Shown here: in pieces, positions 52,390-60,839 of the stretch
How the letters are laid out: every line of letters begins with the position of its first letter
Numbering within the stretch: the first letter of the stretch is position 1
Source of the DNA: Acidaminococcus sp.
GTDB taxonomy: Bacteria; Bacillota; Negativicutes; Acidaminococcales; Acidaminococcaceae
Reading direction: 5' to 3'
NCBI GenBank assembly: GCA_022482815.1
Contig: JAKVOM010000001.1
Coordinates: forward strand, 186,001-250,000
Length of the DNA stretch: 64,000 nucleotides
The notes under the pieces: generated by a model
What the model was told of the DNA's origin: nothing
The model's input: the letters and a program-made list of their open reading frames with translations, nothing else
Databases searched by the model: none
Translations under genes and position numbers: made by a program

Positions 52390-53448
52390 TTAATGTTCCA
52401 GTAGTACCCACACATCCGGCGTCTCAAACCCAAACCTCCAGGCGGCAGTACCGGCCAAACTATACCGGCTCACGAGACGGGTCTTATAGTAAAGGCTCAG
52501 CGCATCTTCCTGCCAGAAGACATATTTCGACCCATCTTCTTCGTAAGAGCAGCGGAACATCTTTTCTTCGGGCAGCCATTCACGCCGCCAGCTCAGCAGC
52601 TTGCCTTTTTCCTGATTCAGGAGATCGGCATGCAGCATGTCGAGCGTACTTGCCCGATACTTATCGCTCCCCGCTTCAGCCTTCCACAGACGCATATAGA
52701 GAGGAATCCCAAGCACTACCTTTTCCGGTGGGATACCTTTAGCAAGGGTCGCCTTCAGCCGGTCCTCGTCCCAGTTAAAGGAAGCTGTCGGGCCTGGTAC
52801 AGTACTGAGGCGCGAATACTGGTCATACGTCATGAGGACGAGATAATCGAGTTCCTTCGTCAGTGCCTTACGGTCGTAGCAGCGCGACCAGTTCGGATTA
52901 TCGCTCGGTACGGTCACATCCATAGAAAGCACAAGTCCCTTGTCCTTTGTCCGGCGGCGCAGATACTGCACAAAAGAGGTCAGTGCATCGCGGTCATTTT
53001 CATAGATGTTTTCAAAATCCACATTGATCCCGTCAAAACCATGCTTTTCCGCCTGAGCGACAAGCTGCTCAATCACATAGCCCTGAGAATGAGGATCCTG
53101 CAGGACTTTATGCGTCAAGTCCGGATCGAAGCTGTTCGTAATAAGCGGCCACACCTGGTACCCCTTCTGGTGAGCCCGCTCCACATAGCCTTCTACAGAA
53201 TTATCCTGTACGAGGCCGTACTCGCCGATCACCTTGTACCAGACCGGAGATACCACATTGACTCCGGGTACCTTATCCAGCGTTGACAGGTCCACGTTGG
53301 GATCATTCTTATGCTGCCAGACGAGACTGATTTTCTGAGGATTTTCCGGTACCTTTTTCTCCGGCACTTCCTTCTTGCCGGCACAACTGGCGCTGCAGGC
53401 TATCATAAAAGTAAGAAGCAGTACCCCTGCAAAAGAAAATCGTTTCAT
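52390..53448 (-). CDS. GH18-family glycoside hydrolase, lipoprotein
   Basis: 352 residues from the ATG at 53448 (GGGAGGAG upstream). The signal MKRFSFAGVLLLTFMIACSASCAG has Cys residues that fit a lipoprotein box. The catalytic DGxxxDxE motif is FDGINVDFENIYE, and YLVLMTYDQYSRLSTVPGPT and GIPLYMRLW complete the GH18 barrel. The closest known types are spore cortex/YdhD-like or chitinase-like enzymes acting on N-acetylglucosamine polymers. The gene is 16 bases downstream of lrgB. Confidence 0.88.
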   Translation of the reverse strand: MKRFSFAGVLLLTFMIACSASCAGKKEVPEKKVPENPQKISLVWQHKNDPNVDLSTLDKVPGVNVVSPVWYKVIGEYGLVQDNSVEGYVERAHQKGYQVWPLITNSFDPDLTHKVLQDPHSQGYVIEQLVAQAEKHGFDGINVDFENIYENDRDALTSFVQYLRRRTKDKGLVLSMDVTVPSDNPNWSRCYDRKALTKELDYLVLMTYDQYSRLSTVPGPTASFNWDEDRLKATLAKGIPPEKVVLGIPLYMRLWKAEAGSDKYRASTLDMLHADLLNQEKGKLLSWRREWLPEEKMFRCSYEEDGSKYVFWQEDALSLYYKTRLVSRYSLAGTAAWRFGFETPDVWVLLEH

Positions 53449-53464
53449 TGCTCCTCCCTCTTTT

Positions 53465-54148
53465 TTACATGAATATAAGCGCCAGTGCCGTCGTGATGAT
53501 GCCGCAGACACATAAAGAAATCGAACTCATGGCCCCTTGAATCTCACCGATTTCCAGCGCCTTGGTCGTACCCACGGCATGACTGCACGCCCCGATAGCA
53601 GCGCCCTCCGCCACAGGATCCGTCACATGAAAGAACCGGGCAAAAAATGGAGCCAGCACAGCGCCTTCGATACCCGTCATTACTACGGACGCTGCCGTAA
53701 TGCCCGGAATACCTCCGCCGCTTTCCGAAATACCCATGGCAATAGCAGCCGTCACACTTTTCGGCAGCATGGAAGCGGAAAAAACAGCATTCGTCTGAAA
53801 GAAATGGCATAAAAACCACGCTGCGGCTATACTAACGAGGCTCCCCATACCACAGCCGATGAGGATGGGCAGGAAATTTTCCCGCAGCACTTCCTTTTGC
53901 TGATAAATATTAAGAGCCAGCACGGCCGTCACCGGGCCAAGAAGCAAAGAAATAAGACGGCCGCCCGCCTGGAAATGGCGCAGCGGAATCCCTGTCACGG
54001 CCAGGATAATCACAATCATGATGGAGGAAGTGAACACGGGATTGGCAATGAGCCATCCGGTCTTTTTCTGCAGTTTCACAGCAAGAACCCAGCAAGCAAA
54101 AATCAGCGTCAATCCGAAAAAAGGAGATTGGGTTAATCCGTCAAGCAT
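53465..54148 (-). CDS. lrgB: LrgB/CidB-family membrane protein
   Basis: Membrane protein of 227 residues with about seven hydrophobic segments. The block FSASMLPKSVTAAIAMGISE and GGIPGITAASVVMTGIEGA are family signatures, as is AIGACSHAVGTTKALEIGE. In this family LrgB partners LrgA or CidA in control of murein hydrolase activity or in metabolite export. The ATG at 54148 overlaps the lrgA/cidA stop by eight bases; a GTG three codons earlier is less likely. Its partner is disrupted by an IS, which may also affect its expression. Confidence 0.92.
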   Translation of the reverse strand: MLDGLTQSPFFGLTLIFACWVLAVKLQKKTGWLIANPVFTSSIMIVIILAVTGIPLRHFQAGGRLISLLLGPVTAVLALNIYQQKEVLRENFLPILIGCGMGSLVSIAAAWFLCHFFQTNAVFSASMLPKSVTAAIAMGISESGGGIPGITAASVVMTGIEGAVLAPFFARFFHVTDPVAEGAAIGACSHAVGTTKALEIGEIQGAMSSISLCVCGIITTALALIFM

Positions 54149-54430
54149 GGGTGCCACCTCTGCGCTTCTGCAGGCGCATACACACCTGTACGGTCCACGC
54201 CGTCACTGCGTACACGAGCGGCGTCGTCACAAGTGTGATGACAAGAAACGGGACGAGATAGTTTCTGAGCGTTTCCACATACTCCATCGCACCCACTACG
54301 GCGGGCACGAAGAAGATTCCCATGTTGCGGATGAAGAATCCGCCCACATTCGAAATTTGCGCGGGCCGGATAATTTTTCGATATAGCAGTGCCGTCAAAA
54401 TCAACAGACTAATGACACTATACGGCACTT

Positions 54431-54600
54431 TGACATCCTCCCACGAATAAATTCGTGGGATTCCTGAGTGACTAACGCCCTCTGCTACCTTGCGATAGTC
54501 TTACGAGGACTCCTGCAGCTGGACGATGCCCCGCCCAGTATTGTTTACTTCAGGCCGATTCAAGTATTCGCAGGCCTTCCTGATGGATATTACGGGCAGC
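54431..54600 (-). ncRNA. Candidate omega RNA (TnpB guide) at the IS right end
   Basis: In IS200/IS605 elements the 3' end of tnpB plus the right end is transcribed as the reRNA/omega RNA, whose guide comes from the DNA flanking the right end. Here the guide would be lrgA/cidA sequence starting AAGTGCCGTATAGTGTC. The exact start is not determined. Confidence 0.55.
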
Positions 54601-55665
54601 ATTCCTGTCCCTGTCATGATGCGAACCACAGGCAGGGCAAACCCATTCGCGAATACGGAGATCTTTCATCTCAGGATTCTTATAGCTGCATTCCGAGCAG
54701 AGTTGGCTAGACGGGAAGTATGGATCTACTTTAACGATTCTTGTACCAACCTGCCTGCCTACATAAGCGAGGATATTCTCGAACTCAGAAAGCCCGTAGT
54801 CCATAACCTTTTTCCCGTGGCCTTTCTGCATGAACTTCATATTCAAGTCCTCAAGACAGATGACTGCGTAGCGGGAGCATAATTCTCTTGCCAACTGCCA
54901 GTGAAAAGCATTACGCTGATTCGCAATCCTACGATGCAGACGAGCCAATTCCTGGCGAGCCCTGCACCGATTGTTTGACTGCATACGTTTCCTCGACAGC
55001 TTGCGATTGGCACGGGCAATTTCGTTCCTGGCTTTGCGGAAAAATCCTGGTTCCCGGATATCTTCCTCCGGATTTTCAGCTATGAGCATTTTGCCATTGA
55101 AACCGAAATCGAAGCCGACGCTTTTACCTGTTCGTGCTCCTACTTCGATATCCGGCAATTCGCAGGTGAAATAGAGATAGATATCACCAAGACTGTCTCG
55201 TTTGACAGTCAAAGTCTTAATTTTGCCTTCGATGTTGCGGCTTTTCGCATAGCGGTATTTCTGTTTTGCGATATAGACAATACCATGCTCCTGATCCAGT
55301 TTCCAGCCAGCCTGTTTGAGCGTATAGGATTTATACTTTCGTACCTTGCGGAATCCTGGTGGTGCCGTCTTCCGCTCCCGCTTCAGGTTTTCCCAGAAAA
55401 GCTTATAGCCCCTGTCAATGCGTTGAGTAACATCTTGCAAGGCTTGCGAGCCAATCTCTTTCAGATAAGCAAAACGCGGTATTTTCTTAAGCTTCGTGAG
55501 ATGCTTCTGGAGCGCATAGAGGTTCAATGACTTATGGTACAGTTTCCAATATCTCTTATGCAGGGCAATGCAATGATTATAGGCCATTCCGGCAGCATTA
55601 ATCTGTCGATGCAGCTTTTTGTTCCGCTTAGCACGGAACAGCTTGAACCCGAATGTCCTGACCAT
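54550..55665 (-). CDS. tnpB: TnpB RNA-guided nuclease of the IS605 element
   Basis: 371 residues, apparently intact. The RuvC-like active site is SVGFDFGFNGKMLI (Asp), AVICLEDLNMKFM (Glu) and DRDRNAARNIHQEG (Asp). The zinc finger SSQLCSECSYKN...WVCPACGSHHDRD lies between them. The N-terminal WED/REC-like region begins MVRTFGFKLFRAKRNKKL. GGGGGTG precedes the ATG. It starts six bases after the tnpA stop. TnpB promotes retention of the element by cutting empty donor sites. Confidence 0.93.
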   Translation of the reverse strand: MVRTFGFKLFRAKRNKKLHRQINAAGMAYNHCIALHKRYWKLYHKSLNLYALQKHLTKLKKIPRFAYLKEIGSQALQDVTQRIDRGYKLFWENLKRERKTAPPGFRKVRKYKSYTLKQAGWKLDQEHGIVYIAKQKYRYAKSRNIEGKIKTLTVKRDSLGDIYLYFTCELPDIEVGARTGKSVGFDFGFNGKMLIAENPEEDIREPGFFRKARNEIARANRKLSRKRMQSNNRCRARQELARLHRRIANQRNAFHWQLARELCSRYAVICLEDLNMKFMQKGHGKKVMDYGLSEFENILAYVGRQVGTRIVKVDPYFPSSQLCSECSYKNPEMKDLRIREWVCPACGSHHDRDRNAARNIHQEGLRILESA

Positions 55666-55671
55666 TGCTTT

Positions 55672-56073
55672 TCACCCCCTGGTTTTTTGAGTATCCACAT
55701 AGCGTTTAATCGTTTCGCTGCTAACATTGCCGGCCGTCGAAACAAAATAGCTCCTGGTCCATAATGACGACATACCACTCAGTTGAGGAAATTCATTTCG
55801 AAGTCGATGGGAGGAAGCTCCTTTCACCTTCCTCATAATTTCGGCAGGGGATTGCTTCGGCCAGCACCTTAAAAACAAATACACATGGTCGATATGGCAT
55901 TCCATGGCAAGGATTTCAATTTTAAGTTCCTCGCATATCTGCCGTGTCAGCTCCTTGAATCTCTCCTCGACATGAGGAATCAAGAATATCTTGCGGCGGT
56001 ATTTGGGACAGAATACAAAATGATAGTTGATGAAAGATACTGTTGTTTTTGTCCTGAAATATTTATTTTCCAT
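55672..56073 (-). CDS. tnpA: TnpA Y1 transposase of the IS605 element
   Basis: 133 residues starting MENKYFRTKTTVSFINYHFV (ATG at 56073; weak ribosome site). HUH-type single-strand transposase: FCPKYRRKIF, the metal motif ECHIDHVYLFLRC and the catalytic Tyr in SSETIKRYVDTQ. The second His of the usual HVH is Tyr here (HVY), which could weaken metal binding. Confidence 0.88.
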   Translation of the reverse strand: MENKYFRTKTTVSFINYHFVFCPKYRRKIFLIPHVEERFKELTRQICEELKIEILAMECHIDHVYLFLRCWPKQSPAEIMRKVKGASSHRLRNEFPQLSGMSSLWTRSYFVSTAGNVSSETIKRYVDTQKTRG

Positions 56074-56476
56074 GATGTTAGCATAACATATTGATAGATA
56101 ATTATCAATTAACCATCTACGAGCATGCAAAATATCATTTTGTTTTTAGTGGACGAGTTTCATCCCATGGTTAAAACCAAGGGCTTTCACTCGCTGGGGA
56201 TTTGTAAACCTGTAAAAGGCAGCATCTCCGCAATGGCTACGCCGGCCAGACAGACGCCGCTGATCAGTGCCAGTTCCGTCACAATATTCATATGTTCCCC
56301 CTCATCAAATAGTATTAGACAATTATGAGTATAACGTATATGGCTGTAGAAAAAAGTAGCGAGACGTAAAGTTATAAGTTATGAGTTATGAGCTGTGAGT
56401 ATCGTAGTGCAGGCAGGTTGGCAGGTACGGTGCAAGGCAGATTGCAGACAGCAGCAGATAGTGGGAATCTATGCGA

Positions 56477-56530
56477 AGTGGTTAGTGGGCAGTGGTTAGT
56501 ACGCTAATGCAGAATTTTTCCTTAGCGGAG
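56477..56530 (+). repeat. Dispersed intergenic repeat, family A (diverged)
   Basis: AGTGGTTAGTGGGCAGTGGT, TTAGTACGCTAATGCAGAAT, then CCTTAGCGGAGAG. The 407-base gap around it also holds short CAGATAG-type repeats and the phytase terminator. Confidence 0.65.
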
Positions 56531-56596
56531 AGCGGCCCTTTGGGCATCTAGCTTCACCTTCAGCAAAGCGATACAGCCTGATAAGCAGAATCAAAA

Positions 56597-56640
56597 AATA
56601 GCCGCAGCCACATTAGCGTTGTGGTTACGGCTGTTTTATT
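56597..56640 (-). terminator. Terminator after the phytase gene
   Basis: Minus-strand stem CAGCCGTAACCACA with TGTGGCTGCGGCT and T6. Confidence 0.78.
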
Positions 56641-56698
56641 CACTCAAGGCAAAATTGCTGTGGCAATTTTGTTTCCTTAGGCGGAATGCGGACAGCGG

Positions 56699-57718
56699 TC
56701 AGCGGGCGGCGGCTTCATTAAGCCACTGCGACCACGGTGTTGCGTAATTGTCTTTATAGTTTTCCTGGACGTACTTGTAAAAGAGGGCCATCATGCGCTT
56801 CTTTTCCTTAAAGAGCGGTACTTTCCACCCTTTTACACCGGTGCCGCCAAACGCCGCATACACGCCGCCGAGGCGATACTGCCTGACGAGGATATCCTTG
56901 TAGGGGACATCGGGATTTTTCATCATATCGTAGAAGACCATAAAGGTCGTTGTGCGTCCCTGACCGGCCGCGCAGTGAAAATGCAGCCAGGCATCCTGCG
57001 GCAATGAGCGATAGAACCGGATAAACCGGTCAATTTCACTGGCCTGCGGCCACATGTGATCCGTGCAGGTAAGCCGTACATAATGCATGCCGGCGCGGGT
57101 AACAAGCTCCTCTTCATCCAGCACCTCTTTAGCCTCTATCCTGGCCAGGTTCATGGGTTTTTTCCCGGCGCCCAGGCGGTACAGTTTCACGTGTTTTCCC
57201 TCCATATTGCCAAGACGCTTCTTTTCCTTCAGGAGAGCCTGCAAGTGGGAATCCCTGCGACTTGCCCAATTATTTTTACCGTAAAAGCTGACCGGTTTGC
57301 CGTTCACAAAACCGTGAGATTCCTGCCTCAGGTCCACGTCATAGATCGGTCCGCTCGTATGTTTCTGCAGCTCCTTTACAAGTGCCGGAAGCTGGGTTTC
57401 CGAAAACTGTGCCGATCCCGAAATAGGAAGCGTATCGAGACCCTTCCGAGATGGGATAAAATTGGGGTCCACTTCGGTGCTGTAGCGCTTTTCGGCCGGC
57501 TTAAAGGAATCAGCCGCCGTGCGGAAATTGCGCGGCAGCACGCCGTCACCCGGCATATCAAAGCGCCAGAACGCCCTGCTCCGCTTCAAGTGCCTTGCGC
57601 TTCGCGGCGGTGCAGTCTGTTCTTCTGCCGCCGCGGCAGGCTGGCACGCACCCAGCCACCCCACAAATAAAGCCGCAGCCGCCAGGGTACTTACGATTTT
57701 AAGATGGTGCTTGAACAT
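56699..57718 (-). CDS. PTP-like (cysteine) phytase, putative lipoprotein
   Basis: 339 residues from the ATG at 57718 (AAAGGAG upstream). The N terminus MFKHHLKIVSTLAAAALFVG and WLGAC form a signal with a possible lipobox at Cys25. The active-site P-loop is HFHCAAGQGRTTTF (His248, Cys249, Arg255) and the general acid lies in LTCTDHMWP (Asp220). This layout, with an N-terminal partial beta-barrel domain, matches the protein-tyrosine-phosphatase-like inositol polyphosphatases of Selenomonas and relatives, which dephosphorylate phytate. Protein phosphatase activity is the alternative. It starts 34 bases after hsdR on the same strand. Confidence 0.85.
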   Translation of the reverse strand: MFKHHLKIVSTLAAAALFVGWLGACQPAAAAEEQTAPPRSARHLKRSRAFWRFDMPGDGVLPRNFRTAADSFKPAEKRYSTEVDPNFIPSRKGLDTLPISGSAQFSETQLPALVKELQKHTSGPIYDVDLRQESHGFVNGKPVSFYGKNNWASRRDSHLQALLKEKKRLGNMEGKHVKLYRLGAGKKPMNLARIEAKEVLDEEELVTRAGMHYVRLTCTDHMWPQASEIDRFIRFYRSLPQDAWLHFHCAAGQGRTTTFMVFYDMMKNPDVPYKDILVRQYRLGGVYAAFGGTGVKGWKVPLFKEKKRMMALFYKYVQENYKDNYATPWSQWLNEAAAR

Positions 57719-57752
57719 GATGATGTTCTCCTTTCCCTCTTTAACGCCAGCC

Positions 57753-60700
57753 TTACTCAATGAGCTGCTGCAATTTATCCACGTAGAGTTTCCGTACTGC
57801 TTCAAGCAGCAAGCGCCAATATTTCAGACCGATATCCGGATGTGTCTTACGATATTCTTTTACATTGCTTGCTTTTTTCAGTGCATCTTGGTTGACTTGT
57901 TTATCCTGCGGATCTTTGCTCACATCATACGTCTCAATGAAGAAAGCCAACGTATCCGGATCTACACACCATTCTTTTGCAAATGCATCGACTATGCCTT
58001 TTACTTTTGCCTGTACCCTGTCATTCATGATATCGGCAAAGTTTTTGTTCACGAATAGAGCCGGATTATCCTGGTATTCTTTCCAGATTTCCTCCAAGAT
58101 TTCTGCACGAGCCGGATTGGTCTTACGGAACCGGGCAATTTCTTCATTGATTTCTTCAATGATTTTTTGAGTTCGTGCATTTTCTTCAATGACGATAGCA
58201 GACTCATCTGCACGTGTTGCTTCCATGAGTTTCAAGATATATGCTTCATCAATCTGATCTTTATGGTAGCAGAGAAGTTCGTAATTGATGGCAGTGTTGA
58301 TATCAGGATCATCAGGGTCTTCATCATCACCCTTTAATTCTTCCTTTACGTTGACAAATTTCCCACCATAAGCCTCAATCAAATCTTCATTCACATGATA
58401 ATCACTGACCAAGTCTTTACTTCCAAACTCCGAATAAACCTGCAAATCCGAATAGGCATTATCGAATTCCCTATATACCTTCAGGAACTTAATCTTTTGT
58501 TTCTTTGTCAGAGAGTCGATTACATCCGGCGTTGGTGCGACTTTCCGCAGTGCCTGAATTGCCTCACGGAACTTTCTTTCCGCTTCTTCCCAAGAAGGAG
58601 CCTGGACAAAGCTGCCGCCTCCGGCAGAATAAAGAGTCATTGCGTGATCCACGGCTCGTTTAAAGTGCGCAGGCACTTGGAAAATAACGATTTGTCCAAA
58701 TCTTTTCTGATTATCATACAAACGGTTCGTACGAGAGAACGCCTGAAGGATACTGTAAGAACGCATCGGCTTGCGGTCAATAAAGAGCGTTGATAAACAA
58801 GGTGCATCAAATCCGGTGAGTAGTCGATCTACCACAATGACGATATCCAGTTGATTTTCCCGCACTTGATATTTTTCCTTTTTTCGAGCCAAGCGGTCAT
58901 TGACATTGGCGTTGTAGGCATCAAGCTGTTCCATCGTATATTGGGTACCGAACATCTCATTGTAGTCCTGCATTGACGCTTTCATCTGGTCCTGATTAAA
59001 AGAACTGTCGTCATTATTTTCGCTGACAGAGTATGTAATGGCGACCTTCGGAAAATCGGATAACTTTCTTTTAATCTCATCACGAATGGTCACAGAAGAT
59101 TCTTTTCCCTCTTTGACCCGCTTAAACAGCTGATAATAGCGTTGTGCCTGTTTAATGGAACTCGTAGTAAGAATAGCCGTAAAAGTATTCCCTTTTCCCC
59201 GATCTAAGCCCAGTTTCCCACTGGACTTATTGATGATAAAATCAACCACTTGCAGCATGTGATTTTCATCTTCATAGGCAGCATCGATGATCTTATCCTT
59301 CATCAGCTCTGATTCCAAATCATACCCATCTTCGTCCTGTTCCCATGAAGTTATATTATTCTTTTCTGCCAGTTCTTCCCTATCAAAGGTATTGCGGTAT
59401 TCCACCTGAAAACCAAGGACTGAACCATCGTGCAGGGCTTCTTTGATGGTATACCGATTCAGACAATCACCATACTGTTCTTCCGTAGTTTTGGGGAGAT
59501 CCCCAGGACTATCTTTTGCATCTTCACTGAAAATCGGCGTTCCCGTGAATCCAAACCACAATGGGTTCGCAAAATATTTATTAAGCAAATCCTGAGCAAC
59601 CGGCGACACAGCACGATGACATTCATCTACGATAAACACCAACCGGAGATTATGGAGTTTTCCGTATTTCTTTGAACCTTCCGGATGCCGCTTCATGACA
59701 ATCTGTAACTTTTGGATGGTCGTGACAATCACATCCCCATCCTTTGACTGCAGCTTTTTTACCAGGTCACTGGTATTATCCGTTTCATTCACATCGATTG
59801 TGTCGTACTGTGCATATGCCTGAAATGCCCCTGTTGTTTGGTTGTCCAGATCCCGGCGGTCAACCACAAAGATTACTTTGTCAACACTAGGAATTTGGGT
59901 GAGATAATGAGCCGCTTTATAAGCTGTGAGTGTCTTTCCTGATCCGGTTGTATGCCATATGTAGCCGGAATGTCTTCCGCCATCGGAATATGGATTGACT
60001 GCATCCTTTATGGCTTCAATGGCATGAATCTGATAGGGGCGAAGCATGATAATCGCTTTGCGTTCACTATCAAGTACTGTATATTGAGAAACCATCTTGT
60101 GGGCAGCCGGAATCGAAAGTACTTCTTTCGCAAATGACAAATAATCATTAATCGGCTGATTGTTATCATCCAGCCAGACAGAAAGGAATTTTTCGTTAAG
60201 CCCTCTTTCAGGCGCGGCTGCAATGTACCGTGTATCCGCCCCATTAGAAACCACAAACATCTGAAGTGTGGAAAAGATATCAGTGAAAACACCTTCCTTC
60301 AGATATTTTTTGATTTGATTAAAAGCTTCCTTGTAGGGGTGACTGCGGTTTTTGAGTTCCATATGGATCATGGGAAGGCCGTTGATGAGCAGCGTCACAT
60401 CGCCGCGGCGATTGCGGTTCATCTTATCTTTTCGTTCAAATTCAATCTGATGTACCACTTCATATACCGAAGATCCGCCGGCAATATCAACTCTTTTGAA
60501 AACCACAGGGTGTATGGTTCCCAAACTAGCATCTTCTCGCTGTATATCTACTCGTGCAATACCATTTTCTCCCAACAGCCATTTTGCTGCATCATAAAAC
60601 GTGGTAAATCGCAGTTGGTTCTGTATCTGGAGAAATTCATTATCCGTCAAGGGGTGCTCATCAAACAATTCTTTGTTATTGCGGATAAGAATATGGCGGA

Positions 60701-60821
60701 AATTATCCCAAAGATCCTGAACGGTATGGATATCCTCTCTAAATGTCCATTGGGACTCTTTTTCTGTGAGTTGCTCAATCAGATGATTTTCAATACTTAG
60801 CTCAGATTCATATGTTGCCAT
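57753..60821 (-). CDS. hsdR: Type I restriction enzyme subunit R
   Basis: Motor and nuclease subunit of a type I R-M system, 1022 residues. The N-terminal PD-(D/E)xK nuclease is GDVTLLINGLPMIHMELKNR (Asp141, Glu155, Lys157). SF2 helicase motifs: WHTTGSGKTLTAYKA (about 289-303), FIVDECHRA (399-404), FTGTPIF, and later VIVVDRLLTGFDAPCLSTLF and ILQAFSRTNRLY. GGGAGGCG precedes the ATG. It is 18 bases downstream of hsdS in the order hsdM-hsdS-hsdR. Confidence 0.95.
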   Translation of the reverse strand: MATYESELSIENHLIEQLTEKESQWTFREDIHTVQDLWDNFRHILIRNNKELFDEHPLTDNEFLQIQNQLRFTTFYDAAKWLLGENGIARVDIQREDASLGTIHPVVFKRVDIAGGSSVYEVVHQIEFERKDKMNRNRRGDVTLLINGLPMIHMELKNRSHPYKEAFNQIKKYLKEGVFTDIFSTLQMFVVSNGADTRYIAAAPERGLNEKFLSVWLDDNNQPINDYLSFAKEVLSIPAAHKMVSQYTVLDSERKAIIMLRPYQIHAIEAIKDAVNPYSDGGRHSGYIWHTTGSGKTLTAYKAAHYLTQIPSVDKVIFVVDRRDLDNQTTGAFQAYAQYDTIDVNETDNTSDLVKKLQSKDGDVIVTTIQKLQIVMKRHPEGSKKYGKLHNLRLVFIVDECHRAVSPVAQDLLNKYFANPLWFGFTGTPIFSEDAKDSPGDLPKTTEEQYGDCLNRYTIKEALHDGSVLGFQVEYRNTFDREELAEKNNITSWEQDEDGYDLESELMKDKIIDAAYEDENHMLQVVDFIINKSSGKLGLDRGKGNTFTAILTTSSIKQAQRYYQLFKRVKEGKESSVTIRDEIKRKLSDFPKVAITYSVSENNDDSSFNQDQMKASMQDYNEMFGTQYTMEQLDAYNANVNDRLARKKEKYQVRENQLDIVIVVDRLLTGFDAPCLSTLFIDRKPMRSYSILQAFSRTNRLYDNQKRFGQIVIFQVPAHFKRAVDHAMTLYSAGGGSFVQAPSWEEAERKFREAIQALRKVAPTPDVIDSLTKKQKIKFLKVYREFDNAYSDLQVYSEFGSKDLVSDYHVNEDLIEAYGGKFVNVKEELKGDDEDPDDPDINTAINYELLCYHKDQIDEAYILKLMEATRADESAIVIEENARTQKIIEEINEEIARFRKTNPARAEILEEIWKEYQDNPALFVNKNFADIMNDRVQAKVKGIVDAFAKEWCVDPDTLAFFIETYDVSKDPQDKQVNQDALKKASNVKEYRKTHPDIGLKYWRLLLEAVRKLYVDKLQQLIE

Positions 60822-60839
60822 TCAGAGTGCGCCTCCCGC

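Larger units (their letters stand above)
54431..56203 (-). mobile_element. IS200/IS605-family element (tnpA + tnpB), about 1.77 kb
   Basis: Transcribed leftward: tnpA then tnpB. The right end carries the hairpin CCCACGAATTTATTCGTGGG and ends GGATGTCA at 54431. The left end has an imperfect hairpin CCCTTGGTTTTAACCATGGG (near 56165-56184). On the minus strand the left flank ends GGTTTAC. Such elements insert 3' of a short target without duplication; TTTAC is the inferred target. The ends are ambiguous by two A residues. Confidence 0.85.
54141..56291 (-). pseudogene. LrgA/CidA-family gene split by an IS200/IS605 element
   Basis: The N-terminal part, 56291 down to 56204, encodes MNIVTELALISGVCLAGVAI and EMLPFTGL before entering the IS. 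The C-terminal part, 54430 down to 54141, encodes VPYSVISLLILTALLYRKII and GIFFVPAVVGAMEYVE, a LrgA/CidA signature. Removing 54431-56203 joins them in frame as GLQVPYSVIS, giving a normal small holin-like protein of about 125 residues. A strong start site (GAGGGGG) precedes the ATG. The gene is clearly inactivated in this copy. Confidence 0.88.

Noticed and set aside
24456-56530. CRISPR array
   Set aside because: Repeats are dispersed, unequal in length and far apart; no regular repeat-spacer pattern and no cas genes.
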